From contig NZ_FNAE01000001.1 in the NCBI RefSeq assembly GCF_900101755.1, forward strand, positions 434,001 through 498,000: DNA of 64,000 bases, written 5' to 3'. The DNA comes from Ectopseudomonas alcaliphila. Lineage in GTDB: Bacteria; Pseudomonadota; Gammaproteobacteria; Pseudomonadales; Pseudomonadaceae. Below are positions 48,747-57,826 of this stretch, piece by piece; within the stretch, counting starts at the first letter, position 1, and each line of letters starts with the position of its first letter. The notes beneath the pieces were generated by a model. That model searched no databases. It was given only the letters and a program-made list of their open reading frames with translations, and was not told where the DNA came from. Position numbers and translations under genes: made by a program.

Positions 48747-50963
48747 ATGCTCAATGGAGAACAATGGAGCCAGTTGCTCCGGGGTTTCATCGACGAAGCC
48801 GGCGACCTGATCAAACAGGCCGAGGAATACCTGCTGCAACTGGACCAGACGCCTGAGGATGAGGACGCCGTCAACGGCCTGTTTCGTGCCATGCACACCC
48901 TCAAGGGCTCGGCTGGGCTGTTTTCCCTGACGCCACTGGTCAGCTTCACTCATCACCTGGAAAGCCTACTGATGTCGGTGCGCGACAGCCAGCGCAAGCT
49001 GGAACCCGCACTGATCTCGCTGATGCTGCGCTGCCTGGACGAGATCGCCAGCATGGTGGCCCTGATCGATGTCGACTCCGGCGAACTGCCGGTGGACGAA
49101 ACGCACCAGAACGAACTGCTCGCCGCGCTCGCCACCTTCGGTGAGCCCGCAAGCGCACCCTCCTCGACCACACCGGCCGCGCCTTCACGCCCCTGTGCGC
49201 AACGCGGTGCCTTCGTACGCTGCGCCAGCTGCGACGCAGATGGCGCGTGGCATGTCTCCCTGCGATTCCAGCCCGACCTGCTGCGCAACGGCTTCGACCC
49301 GGCATCCTTCGTCCGCTATCTGACTCGCCTTGGCGACATTCTGCGCCTCGACGTCATAGACGAATCCCTGCCGTCATTCGCCGAAATGGACCCGGAGAGC
49401 TGCTACATCGGTCTGGAAATCGACCTGTGCAGCGAGGCCAGCAAGGTCGAGATCGAAGAGGTCTTCGAGTTCATCCATGACTTCTGCACCCTGCGCATCC
49501 TGCCGCCGAACAGCGCACAGGAAGACTACCTGCGGCTGATCCGCGAGCTGCCGGAAACCGACCAGCGCATCGGCAGCATCCTGGTCGCCAGCGGCCTGCT
49601 CACCGAGCACGAGCTCAACCAGGGCCTGGCCTTGCAGGCACAAGCCGAGCCGCAGAAGGCCCCGCTGGGCAGCCTGCTGGTCGAGGAAGGCATGGTCCCG
49701 CCGCAGGTGGTCAATGCCGCCCTGGCCAAACAGCAATCCGTGCGTGAGAAACGTAACCAGGAAAACACGCAGATTCGCGTCGCAGCACACAAACTCGACG
49801 AACTGATCAACCTGGTCGGCGAGCTGGTGATCAGCGCCGCTGGTGCCCAGCTACGCGCCCAGTCCCATGGCGACACCGGGTGCGTGGAAAGCACGCAGAC
49901 CGTCAACCAGCATGTCGAGCAGATCCGCGAGGCCGCGTTGAAACTGCGCATGATCGAGATCGGCGACACCTTCAACCGCTTCCACCGGGTGGTGCGCGAC
50001 GTCAGCCAGCAACTGGGCAAGGACATTCGCCTGCAAATCCGTGGTGCCGATACCGAGCTGGACAAATCGGTGATCGACAAGCTCGCCGACCCGCTCACCC
50101 ACCTGGTGCGCAATGCCATCGATCACGGCATCGAGTCGGCCGAGCAGCGTCTGGCCGCAGGCAAGCCGGCCGAGGGCCAGCTGCAGCTCAACGCCTACCA
50201 TGAGTCGGGAATGATCGTCATCGAAGTGGCCGACGACGGCCGTGGGCTGAATACCGAACGCATCCGCCAGAAGGCCATCGACCGTGGCCTGATCGACGCC
50301 CAGGCCAACCTTGCCGAACAGGACATCCACGCCCTGGTGTTCGCCGCCGGTTTCTCCACCGCCGACAGCGTCTCCGACCTCTCCGGTCGAGGCGTTGGCA
50401 TGGATGTAGTGCGCAGCGTCATCGACGGCCTGCGCGGCACCATCGAGATCGACTCGGTCCTGGGCGCCGGCTGCACCTTCCGCATTCGCCTGCCGCTGAC
50501 CCTGGCGATCATCGACGGCTTCCTGATCAGTCTCGGCGAGGAATTCTTCGTAGTCCCCCTGGACATGGTCACCGAGTGCCTGGAAATGGATGCCGAGCAG
50601 CTTGGCGACAGCACCTACGGCTACCTGACCCTGCGCGGCAAACCGCTGCCGTGCATTTCCCTGGCCGCGCACTTCGACCTGCCGGCCAGTCGCAGCAAGC
50701 GCCGCAACATCGTCGTGGTCAACCTCGGCCGGCAACAGGCCGGGTTGGTGGTCGACCATCTGCACGGCGAACTGCAAACCGTGATCAAGCCGCTTGGCCT
50801 GCTGTTCCAGCATCTGCAGGGCATCGGCGGTTCAACCATCCTGGGTAGCGGGCAAGTCGCCCTGATCCTGGATATCCCCAGCCTTTTCCGTCATCTGCAA
50901 AGCCAGGTCGAAGCCAGCACTGGCAACCATCGTCAATCCCGTTTCGACATCAGCGGCTCCTGA
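48747..50963 (+). CDS. cheA: Chemotaxis histidine kinase CheA
   Basis: A 738-residue kinase. The P1 domain has phospho-site H50 in MHTLKGSAGLF. The region about 150-270 is unlike the usual P2. Residues about 275-340 hold two imperfect copies of a GSILVASGLLTEHELNQ-type motif. Dimerisation (DELINLVGELVISAAGAQ), ATPase (HLVRNAIDHGIES, VADDGRGL, DLSGRGVGMDVV) and CheW-like C-terminal (DGFLISLGEEFFVVPLD) domains follow. No receiver domain is fused. ATG 48747 has CGGAG upstream. Confidence 0.94.
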   Translation: MLNGEQWSQLLRGFIDEAGDLIKQAEEYLLQLDQTPEDEDAVNGLFRAMHTLKGSAGLFSLTPLVSFTHHLESLLMSVRDSQRKLEPALISLMLRCLDEIASMVALIDVDSGELPVDETHQNELLAALATFGEPASAPSSTTPAAPSRPCAQRGAFVRCASCDADGAWHVSLRFQPDLLRNGFDPASFVRYLTRLGDILRLDVIDESLPSFAEMDPESCYIGLEIDLCSEASKVEIEEVFEFIHDFCTLRILPPNSAQEDYLRLIRELPETDQRIGSILVASGLLTEHELNQGLALQAQAEPQKAPLGSLLVEEGMVPPQVVNAALAKQQSVREKRNQENTQIRVAAHKLDELINLVGELVISAAGAQLRAQSHGDTGCVESTQTVNQHVEQIREAALKLRMIEIGDTFNRFHRVVRDVSQQLGKDIRLQIRGADTELDKSVIDKLADPLTHLVRNAIDHGIESAEQRLAAGKPAEGQLQLNAYHESGMIVIEVADDGRGLNTERIRQKAIDRGLIDAQANLAEQDIHALVFAAGFSTADSVSDLSGRGVGMDVVRSVIDGLRGTIEIDSVLGAGCTFRIRLPLTLAIIDGFLISLGEEFFVVPLDMVTECLEMDAEQLGDSTYGYLTLRGKPLPCISLAAHFDLPASRSKRRNIVVVNLGRQQAGLVVDHLHGELQTVIKPLGLLFQHLQGIGGSTILGSGQVALILDIPSLFRHLQSQVEASTGNHRQSRFDISGS

Positions 50964-50976
50964 GGAGTAACCCACC

Positions 50977-52620
50977 ATGCAATTCATCCGCAATCTCAAG
51001 ATCGGCGTCAGGCTGATCGCCGGCTTTACCCTGGTGGTGATCCTCACGGTCGCCATCGGTGGGTTGGGCATCCGCAACCTGGCGGAAGTCAGCCATCTGT
51101 CTGACCGCATGTACGAGAACGACATGCTTGGCATCAATGCCCTGCAGGAAGCCAATACCCAGTTGATAATCGCCGGCCGCTCGCTGCGCGCCGCCCTGCT
51201 GGCCAGCGACGAGATGGCCCGCGACACCGCCGCCAACAGAGCCTTCAAGGCCCTGGTCGATACCAAGGCGCTGATCGAGCAATCCAAGAACTCCTTCCTG
51301 ACCGCAGAAGGCAAGGCCTATGTCGACCGTTTGGACGATCCGCTGAACGACTATGCCGTGCTGCTGGAGCAAGTGCTTAGGTCCTACATGGCCTCCGGCG
51401 CACTGTCGGCCGAGACCGTGACCAGCGCGCAGATGCCCGAGCTGTCCCGGCGCGGCGAAATCATCGACAACCTGCTCAGCGAGGTGGTTGTCCACAAGCG
51501 CGAGCGGGCCAAGGATGCCAATCAGCAGATCACCGACATCTACCTGAGCTCGCGTACCCAGATGATCGTCCTGATCCTGATCGCCGCGGCGCTCGGCTTC
51601 GCCATCGGCATTTTCATCACCCGCTCCATCTCACGGCCGCTGAACCGTGCGGTTGGCGTCGCCAACAGCCTCGCCGAGGGCGACCTGACGGTCACCGTCG
51701 AGGCCGATAGCCGCGACGAAACCGGCCGCCTGCTGGCCTCGATGCAGCACATGACCGAGCGTCTGCGCACCGTCATGGCCGACGTACGCAGTGCCGCCGA
51801 CTCGCTATCCTCGGCTTCCGAGGAAGTCAGCGCCACTTCGCAATCGCTGAGCCAGGCCGCCACCGAACAGGCCGCCAGCGTCGAGGAAACCACCGCATCG
51901 GTGGAACAGATGTCCGCCTCCATCGCGCAAAACACCGAGAGTGCGCAGATCACCGACAGCATCGCCGGCAAGGCGGCCAACGACGCCGTGCAGGGCGGGC
52001 AGGCCGTGCGCGACATGGTCCAGGCGATGAAACAGATCGCTGACAAGATCGGCATCATCGACGACATCGCCTACCAGACCAATCTGCTGGCACTCAACGC
52101 GGCCATCGAAGCGGCGCGTGCCGGCGATCACGGCAAGGGCTTCGCCGTGGTGGCGGCCGAGGTGCGCAAGCTCGCCGAACGCAGCCAGGTGGCTGCCCAG
52201 GAAATCGGCGGCGTGGCCAGCAACAGCGTGCACCTGGCCGAACAGGCCGGCGCCCTGCTCGATCAGATCGTGCCGAACATCCAGAAGACCTCGGATCTGG
52301 TCCAGGAGATCACCGCCGCCTCTCAGGAACAAAGCACCGGCGCCGGGCAGATCAACATCGCCATGGGCCAGATGAACCAGATCACCCAGCAGAACGCCTC
52401 GGCCTCCGAGGAACTGGCCGCCACCGCCGAGGAAATGAACGCCCAGGCCAGCCAGTTGCAGGAGCTGATCAGCTACTTCCGCCTGGGCACCAGCAACGCG
52501 GCCAAGGCGCCGCGGCGCGACGAACGCGGCCCGAACAACGTGCGTGAGCTGCGCCGCAACAGTGAACGCAAGACGCCTGCGGCATCGGCCGATGAAGGCC
52601 AGTTCGTCAACTTCAACTGA
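50977..52620 (+). CDS. Methyl-accepting chemotaxis protein
   Basis: A 547-residue receptor. Transmembrane helices lie at about 11-30 and 194-213, with a four-helix-bundle periplasmic domain (31-190) between them. HAMP ([20 protein letters not shown]) and a cytoplasmic MCP domain follow with hairpin tip [20 protein letters not shown]. No NWETF-like pentapeptide is present at the C-terminus (GQFVNFN), so CheR/CheB must act without that tether. It is the only receptor in the operon with a periplasmic domain; its ligand is unknown. Confidence 0.93.
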   Translation: MQFIRNLKIGVRLIAGFTLVVILTVAIGGLGIRNLAEVSHLSDRMYENDMLGINALQEANTQLIIAGRSLRAALLASDEMARDTAANRAFKALVDTKALIEQSKNSFLTAEGKAYVDRLDDPLNDYAVLLEQVLRSYMASGALSAETVTSAQMPELSRRGEIIDNLLSEVVVHKRERAKDANQQITDIYLSSRTQMIVLILIAAALGFAIGIFITRSISRPLNRAVGVANSLAEGDLTVTVEADSRDETGRLLASMQHMTERLRTVMADVRSAADSLSSASEEVSATSQSLSQAATEQAASVEETTASVEQMSASIAQNTESAQITDSIAGKAANDAVQGGQAVRDMVQAMKQIADKIGIIDDIAYQTNLLALNAAIEAARAGDHGKGFAVVAAEVRKLAERSQVAAQEIGGVASNSVHLAEQAGALLDQIVPNIQKTSDLVQEITAASQEQSTGAGQINIAMGQMNQITQQNASASEELAATAEEMNAQASQLQELISYFRLGTSNAAKAPRRDERGPNNVRELRRNSERKTPAASADEGQFVNFN

Positions 52621-52630
52621 GGGCCCTGGC

Positions 52631-53140
52631 ATGAACAGTCTTCAAGCCAGCCAGCAGGCGGCGCCGCCGGATAGCGTGCAGCATCTGTCGTTTCGTGTGC
52701 GCGATGCCCGCTACGCCCTGCCCATCGAACTGGTGCGGGAAATCATCGAGTACGGCCAGGTGACCACGGTGCCGATGATGCCGAGCTTCATCCATGGCGT
52801 GATCAACCTGCGCGGCAACGTGGTGCCCGTGCTGGATCTGGCCGCCCGCTTCGGCTTCGAGCTGACCCGGCCTGGCAAGCGCACCTGCATCGTGATCATC
52901 GAGCTGAATCTGGATGAACAGCAGCAACGCATCGGCCTGGTGGTCGATGCGGTCGACGCGGTGCTCGACATCGAACAGGGCGAGGTCGAGCAGGCGCCGC
53001 CTTTCGGCGCTGGCATCCGCACCGACTTCATCGCCGGCATGGCCCGCGACGATGGCGGCTTCACCATCATCATCGACGTGCGACGGGTGCTCTCGCTCGA
53101 CGATATCCGCCAGTTGAGCCTCGCCCAGCAGGCCAGTTGA
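52631..53140 (+). CDS. cheW: Chemotaxis coupling protein CheW
   Basis: A 169-residue adaptor that links receptors to CheA. The core is HLSFRVRDARYALPIELVRE, VTTVPMMPSFIHGVINLRGN and a C-terminal ARDDGGFTIIIDVRRVL. It overlaps cheR by one base (TGATG), 10 bp after the receptor gene. Confidence 0.94.
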   Translation: MNSLQASQQAAPPDSVQHLSFRVRDARYALPIELVREIIEYGQVTTVPMMPSFIHGVINLRGNVVPVLDLAARFGFELTRPGKRTCIVIIELNLDEQQQRIGLVVDAVDAVLDIEQGEVEQAPPFGAGIRTDFIAGMARDDGGFTIIIDVRRVLSLDDIRQLSLAQQAS

Positions 53141-53949
53141 TGCCCACCGGTCACCTTCCCAAGCTCAATGATCAAGACTTCCGCTTCCTCCAGCGCCTGA
53201 TGCTGGAGGAGTCGGGCATCCGCATGGCCGAGCAGAAACGCACGCTGGTCGCGGGGCGCCTGATGGGCCGCCTGCGCTCGCTGGAGCTGCAGGACTACAG
53301 CCAGTACCTGCAGTTGCTCACAAAGCCGGAATCGGTGGATGAACGGCGCACGGTGATCGACCTGCTGACCACCAACGAGACCTATTTCTTCCGCGAGCCG
53401 CAGCACTTCAAGGTGCTCGGCGAATGGGTGGCCAGGCAGCGCCGGCCACTGCATCTGTGGAGTGCTGCCAGCTCCTCCGGCGAAGAGGCCTTCAGCATGG
53501 CGATGACGGTGGCCGAGCATGCCCGCACCCAGGACTGGTCGGTGTTCGCCAGCGATATCAGCCGCCGCGTGCTGGAGCGCGCGCGCAGCGCCACCTACTC
53601 CATCGACCAGGCCGGACAATTTCCCGCTGGCTGGCTCAAGCGCCACTGCCTGCGCGGCGTGGAGGAAAGCGAGGGGCTACTGCGCATCAGCCAGCCGCTG
53701 CGCCATCGGGTGACCTTTGCCGAGGTCAACCTGATGCGGCCGCTGCCCCAGGGCATCGGCCCGTTCGACGTGATTTTCCTGCGCAATGTGCTGATCTATT
53801 TCGCCGCCGAGCAGAAGCGCGAGATCGTCACCCGGCTGCTGGAGCGCCTGCGCCCGGGTGGCCTGTTCTTCATCGGCCATGCCGAAAGCCTGCACGGTTT
53901 CGGCCTGCCGCTGCGTACCGTGCGCCCGTCGGTATTCGAGCGCCAATGA
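53140..53949 (+). CDS. cheR: Chemotaxis protein methyltransferase CheR
   Basis: A 269-residue SAM-dependent methyltransferase that methylates receptor glutamates. The N-terminal helical domain is [20 protein letters not shown]. The SAM motif reads [17 protein letters not shown], followed by [15 protein letters not shown] and [14 protein letters not shown] 53140 overlaps the cheW stop; a TTG one codon earlier is unnecessary. Confidence 0.95.
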   Translation: MPTGHLPKLNDQDFRFLQRLMLEESGIRMAEQKRTLVAGRLMGRLRSLELQDYSQYLQLLTKPESVDERRTVIDLLTTNETYFFREPQHFKVLGEWVARQRRPLHLWSAASSSGEEAFSMAMTVAEHARTQDWSVFASDISRRVLERARSATYSIDQAGQFPAGWLKRHCLRGVEESEGLLRISQPLRHRVTFAEVNLMRPLPQGIGPFDVIFLRNVLIYFAAEQKREIVTRLLERLRPGGLFFIGHAESLHGFGLPLRTVRPSVFERQ

Positions 53950-53971
53950 TTCCTCTGCCTGGAGGGCCACC

Positions 53972-55060
53972 ATGGCCAGCGCCCTGATCAAGGTATTTAT
54001 CGTCGACGACTCGGCGCTGGTGCGCCAAGTGCTGACCACCTGTCTGGACAGTCATCCGGGCATTCAGGTGATCGGCCAGGCCGCCGACCCGCTGTTCGCC
54101 CTGGAGAAGATGCACAAGCAATGGCCCGACGTACTGGTGCTGGACGTGGAGATGCCGCGCATGGACGGCATCACCTTCCTGCGCAAGATCATGGCCGAGC
54201 GCCCTACCCCCGCGATCATCTGCTCCACCCTCACCGAAGCCGGCGCCGCGGTGACCCTGGACGCGCTGGCAGCCGGCGCAGTGGGCGTTTTCACCAAGGC
54301 CAGGCTGGGCCTGCGCGAAAGCCTGCAACAGATGTCTGGCGACCTGATCCGGCAAATCGAGATCGCCGCCCGCTGCCAGCCGCGCGCCATGCCGCGCAAG
54401 GCCGTCGAAACGCCGCCCGCCGCGGCGACGAAAATCGAACGGGCACCGGCCGTTCATCTGACCACCACCGACCGGGTGGTGGCGCTGGGCACCTCCACCG
54501 GTGGCACCCAGGCCCTCGAGGTGGTGCTGCGTCAACTGCCAGTGGACTGCCCCGGTATCGTCATCGTGCAGCATATGCCGGAGAAGTTCACCGCTGCCTT
54601 CGCCCAGCGCCTGGACAGTGTCTGTGCCATCGAGGTGCGCGAGGCACGTCACATGGACCGCGTACGCCCGGGCCTGGCGCTGGTCGCACCCGGTGGCCGG
54701 CACATGCAACTCAAGCGCAGCGGCGCTCAGTACTTCGTCGAAGTGCTCGACGGCCCGCCGGTCAACCGTCATCGGCCGTCGGTGGACGTGCTGTTCCGCT
54801 CGGTCGCCCGGCATGCCGGGCACAACGCACTGGGCGTGATCATGACCGGCATGGGCGACGACGGCGCGCGCGGCCTGCTCAGCATGCGCGAAGCAGGTGC
54901 ACGCACCGTGGCCCAGGACGAAGCCAGCAGCGTGGTCTTCGGCATGCCCAAGGAAGCCCTGCGCCTGGGCGCGGCGCAGAGCACCGAGTCGCTACAGGGC
55001 ATACCACGATTGATCGAGCAGTACGGGCGCAGCGAAACCGGGATCAAACGATCAAGCTGA
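53972..55060 (+). CDS. cheB: Chemotaxis methylesterase CheB
   Basis: A 362-residue receptor demethylase/deamidase. The N-terminal receiver has D58 in [13 protein letters not shown]. The C-terminal domain has [10 protein letters not shown] with the catalytic Ser, [18 protein letters not shown] with the His, and [15 protein letters not shown] with the Asp. GGAGGG lies before ATG 53972. CheD, the deamidase often found next to it in related clusters, is absent. Confidence 0.95.
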   Translation: MASALIKVFIVDDSALVRQVLTTCLDSHPGIQVIGQAADPLFALEKMHKQWPDVLVLDVEMPRMDGITFLRKIMAERPTPAIICSTLTEAGAAVTLDALAAGAVGVFTKARLGLRESLQQMSGDLIRQIEIAARCQPRAMPRKAVETPPAAATKIERAPAVHLTTTDRVVALGTSTGGTQALEVVLRQLPVDCPGIVIVQHMPEKFTAAFAQRLDSVCAIEVREARHMDRVRPGLALVAPGGRHMQLKRSGAQYFVEVLDGPPVNRHRPSVDVLFRSVARHAGHNALGVIMTGMGDDGARGLLSMREAGARTVAQDEASSVVFGMPKEALRLGAAQSTESLQGIPRLIEQYGRSETGIKRSS

Positions 55061-55270
55061 CCGTTCCATCAATCCCCGACCTGACATCTCGTCAGCATCG
55101 ACTATGCTCATGCCGGTGCGGCGCCGCAATTTCGCAACATCCTCCGCATCACCCGCCGGTCGGCCGCTAGCCATGGATCTCCGGACTTATTGTCCGGGCT
55201 AAAAGGGAGCGTCCCTCATGCACAGTTCTTCTCTTCGCATCCCTCTCCGCGCAGCCAAGGCGGTGCGACC

Positions 55271-55915
55271 ATGACCTGCCGGGTATTGCTGGCCGACGAC
55301 CATGCGGTCATTCGAGCCGGCGTGCGCGCGATGATCCAGGACATCGAGGACTACACCATCGTCGGCGAAGCCGAGGACGGCAAGGAAACGGTGGATCTGG
55401 CTCGCGAACTGGAGCCAGACATCATCCTCCTGGACATTTCCATGAAGCGAGTCAGCGGCCTCGAGGCCCTGCAGGTGCTGAACCGCCATTCGCCGGACTG
55501 CAAGGTGCTGATCCTGTCCATGCACACCGGTCCGGAAGTGGTACTCGAAGCCCTGCAGAAAGGCGCACATGGCTATCTGTTGAAGGATGCCGCGGCCATC
55601 GAGCTACGTCTGGCGCTGGAGGCGGTGCGCCGCGGCGACCGCTACCTCAGCTCGGCCATCGTGCAGCCGGTGATCGAGCAGGCCGTCTCCAAGGTCAATG
55701 CCCATTCCGAGCATCGGCTGACCCAGCGCCAACTGGAGATCCTGCGCCTGATCACGCGCGGCGAATCGACCCGCTCCATCGCCAACGGCCTGGGGCTGAG
55801 CGTGAAGACCGTCGAGGCGCACCGCGCGCAGATCATGAAACGCCTGCAGATCCATGACGTGCCGAGCCTGGTGCTCTACGCGGTGCGCGAGGGCATCATC
55901 AGCCCGGACGACTGA
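55271..55915 (+). CDS. NarL/LuxR-type response regulator
   Basis: A 214-residue regulator with an N-terminal receiver (VLLADDHAVIRAG; phospho-site D55 in IILLDISMKR) and a C-terminal LuxR helix-turn-helix (LTQRQLEILRLITRGESTRS, GLSVKTVEAHRAQIMKRL). No sensor kinase gene accompanies it. Its place 210 bp after cheB suggests that CheA of this operon, or a distant kinase, phosphorylates it. ATG 55271 gives the family N-terminus; the ribosome site is weak. Confidence 0.9.
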   Translation: MTCRVLLADDHAVIRAGVRAMIQDIEDYTIVGEAEDGKETVDLARELEPDIILLDISMKRVSGLEALQVLNRHSPDCKVLILSMHTGPEVVLEALQKGAHGYLLKDAAAIELRLALEAVRRGDRYLSSAIVQPVIEQAVSKVNAHSEHRLTQRQLEILRLITRGESTRSIANGLGLSVKTVEAHRAQIMKRLQIHDVPSLVLYAVREGIISPDD

Positions 55916-55929
55916 TGCAGACGGCGCGC

Positions 55930-56832
55930 CTAACCCGCGCCACTGAGCATTGCGCATCCCGGCGGCAGGTGCATGCGCAGCGCCGCTGGGCGGATCTCGA
56001 AACGTAGCCGATTGCTTTGCGTTGGCTCACCATCGAGGTTCAAGGCCAGGCCTTCCGGGGCCTCCAGCTCGACCAGCGGCAGTCTGGCGCGGATCGATAC
56101 CGTTTCCAGGCCGAGCATGCCACCCGACAACAGGGTGCCGAGTGTGGCCGGGATATCCTGCGGCGCCGGAACGATGCACAGGTCGAGCATCCCGTCATCG
56201 GCCAACGCCTCCGGGCACAGCACATGCCCGCCTCCGGCCTGTCGACCGTTGCCGACACCCATGGCGAGAAAATCCCCCTCCCACTCGAAACCCGGCCCAT
56301 GGAAACGGCCAAACGCCGCGCGCAACTCGGAAAAGCGGCTGAGACCGGTAAGCAGATAGGCTGCCCCACCGAAGACCTTCTTCAGATCTTCGGAGGTATG
56401 CGCGGTGACGTTGGAGCCAAAGCCGCCAGTGGCCATGTTGAGAAATACCCGTCCGTCCGCCAGGCCCAGATCCACCGGACGGGGGTCGACCTCAAGCAAT
56501 TGCAGGGCTTCCATCGGCGCCAGCGGCACCCCGGCAGCGCGGGCAAAATCGTTGGCCGTGCCCAGTGGCAGCATGGCCAGGCTGGCCTCGGTGCCGGCCT
56601 CCAGCATGGCCTCGGCGACATCGCGCAAGGTGCCGTCGCCCCCGCCGGCGATGAGCGTCGGGTACCCGCTGGCCAGGCCCTCGCGCACCAGACGCTCGGC
56701 GTCGCCACCTTCCCAGGTCAGGCGCACCGCCAGATCCCAGCCACGCTCACGCAGGCCGTTCACGGCCGCCCTTACCTCGTCGTTCAGTGACTGCTTGCCA
56801 TGCAGGATCAACCAGGCCTTGCGTTCGCGCAT
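55930..56832 (-). CDS. yegS: Lipid kinase YegS-like
   Basis: A 300-residue diacylglycerol-kinase-family protein. Key motifs are LIAGGGDGTLRDVAEAM for ATP and LPLGTANDFARAAGVP. YegS phosphorylates lipids such as phosphatidylglycerol in vitro. It opens MRERKAWLILHGKQSLNDEV and lies convergent with the chemosensory operon, 14 bp away without a clear terminator. From memory a yegS gene is next to slt-side genes in P. aeruginosa, so this marks the end of the accessory block. Confidence 0.92.
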   Translation of the reverse strand: MRERKAWLILHGKQSLNDEVRAAVNGLRERGWDLAVRLTWEGGDAERLVREGLASGYPTLIAGGGDGTLRDVAEAMLEAGTEASLAMLPLGTANDFARAAGVPLAPMEALQLLEVDPRPVDLGLADGRVFLNMATGGFGSNVTAHTSEDLKKVFGGAAYLLTGLSRFSELRAAFGRFHGPGFEWEGDFLAMGVGNGRQAGGGHVLCPEALADDGMLDLCIVPAPQDIPATLGTLLSGGMLGLETVSIRARLPLVELEAPEGLALNLDGEPTQSNRLRFEIRPAALRMHLPPGCAMLSGAG

Positions 56833-56879
56833 GGCGCGTCCTCCTTGAAAGGGTCAGCGAAAGCCTAGTGCCTGGCCCT

Positions 56880-57000
56880 CGCGATAATTAATCAAATTAA
56901 TAGATCTTTATGCTGTAAAAATTGCGCTTTTAAATCGATCAAGCCAAATAGATCATTCATCCATCAACGCTGCACGGGACTGATCTCGTGCATGACTGGA
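56880..57000. promoter_or_regulatory. AT-rich upstream region of the pirin gene
   Basis: Contains ATTAAT-CAA-ATTAAT at 56887-56901 and several A/T runs, in contrast to the GC-rich surroundings. Probably holds the pirin promoter and perhaps an operator; no known consensus matches. Confidence 0.45.
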
Positions 57001-57009
57001 GGATTGACC

Positions 57010-57708
57010 ATGATCGATGTACGTCCGTTCGAACAACTCGGTGGTGCTCACCACGGCTGGCTCAACGCCCGTCACCACTTTTCCTTCGCCGAATACCATG
57101 ACGCCGAGCGGATGAACTGGGGCCGCCTGCGCGTCTGGAACGATGACGAGATCGCACCGCACTCAGGCTTCCCGCCGCACCCGCACCGCGACATGGAGAT
57201 CATCACCTACGTTCGCGAAGGTGCGATCAGCCACGAGGACAACCTAGGCAACAAAGGCCGTACCGAAGCCGGCGACGTGCAGGTGATGAGCGCCGGCACC
57301 GGTATCGCTCACAGCGAGTACAACCTGGAGGACGAAACCACCAAGATCTTCCAGATCTGGATTCAACCGAACCAGGCCGGTCTGCCGCCATCCTGGGGGG
57401 CCAAACCCTTCCCCAGAGGCGACCGCTCGGGAGCCTTCGTCACCCTGGCCAGCGGCTATGAGGACGACGTCGACGCACTGCGCATTCGCACCGATGCACG
57501 GCTGGTTGCCGCCACGGTCAAGGCCGGGCAAAGCGCCGAGTACGTGCTGCAGCCGGGTCGCAAGGCCTATCTGGTGGGCGCGATCGGTGCGTTCAGTGTC
57601 AACGGGGTGGCCGTCAAGGCACGTGATGGCGTGGCCATCGCCGATGAAACACTGATCCGCATCGAGGCCCAGGAAGACAGCGAGATCGTGCTGGTGGATG
57701 TCGCCTGA
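57010..57708 (+). CDS. Pirin family protein
   Basis: A 232-residue bicupin. The N-terminal cupin holds FPPHPHRDMEIITYV and a later AGTGIAHSEYN, which provide the three His and Glu metal ligands. Bacterial pirins of the YhhW type show quercetin dioxygenase activity in vitro; others modulate metabolism. ATG 57010 follows GGAGGATTGACC. It ends before a strong terminator and stands alone. Confidence 0.93.
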   Translation: MIDVRPFEQLGGAHHGWLNARHHFSFAEYHDAERMNWGRLRVWNDDEIAPHSGFPPHPHRDMEIITYVREGAISHEDNLGNKGRTEAGDVQVMSAGTGIAHSEYNLEDETTKIFQIWIQPNQAGLPPSWGAKPFPRGDRSGAFVTLASGYEDDVDALRIRTDARLVAATVKAGQSAEYVLQPGRKAYLVGAIGAFSVNGVAVKARDGVAIADETLIRIEAQEDSEIVLVDVA

Positions 57709-57717
57709 CACAAACCA

Positions 57718-57750
57718 ATCGCCCTCCGCTTAGGAGGGCGATCTTTTTTT
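57718..57750 (+). terminator. Rho-independent terminator of the pirin gene
   Basis: ATCGCCCTCC, loop GCTTA, GGAGGGCGAT, then CTTTTTTT. A textbook terminator. Confidence 0.95.
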
Positions 57751-57810
57751 GTAGGAGCCAGCTTGCTGGCGATCATCGATTAACGGCATCGCCAGCAAGC
57801 CGGCTCCTAC
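57751..57810. repeat. REP-type palindromic element
   Basis: GTAGGAGCCAGCTTGCTGGC and, about 20 bases later, the matching GCCAGCAAGCCGGCTCCTAC face each other with one mismatch. The GTAGGAGC start and GCTCCTAC end are typical of Pseudomonas repetitive extragenic palindromes. Confidence 0.9.
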
Positions 57811-57826
57811 GACACCTTCCGCAAGC

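Noticed and set aside
46930..55915. Wsp-type surface-sensing system
   Set aside because: No GGDEF diguanylate cyclase or WspR-like regulator; the end regulator is of NarL type.
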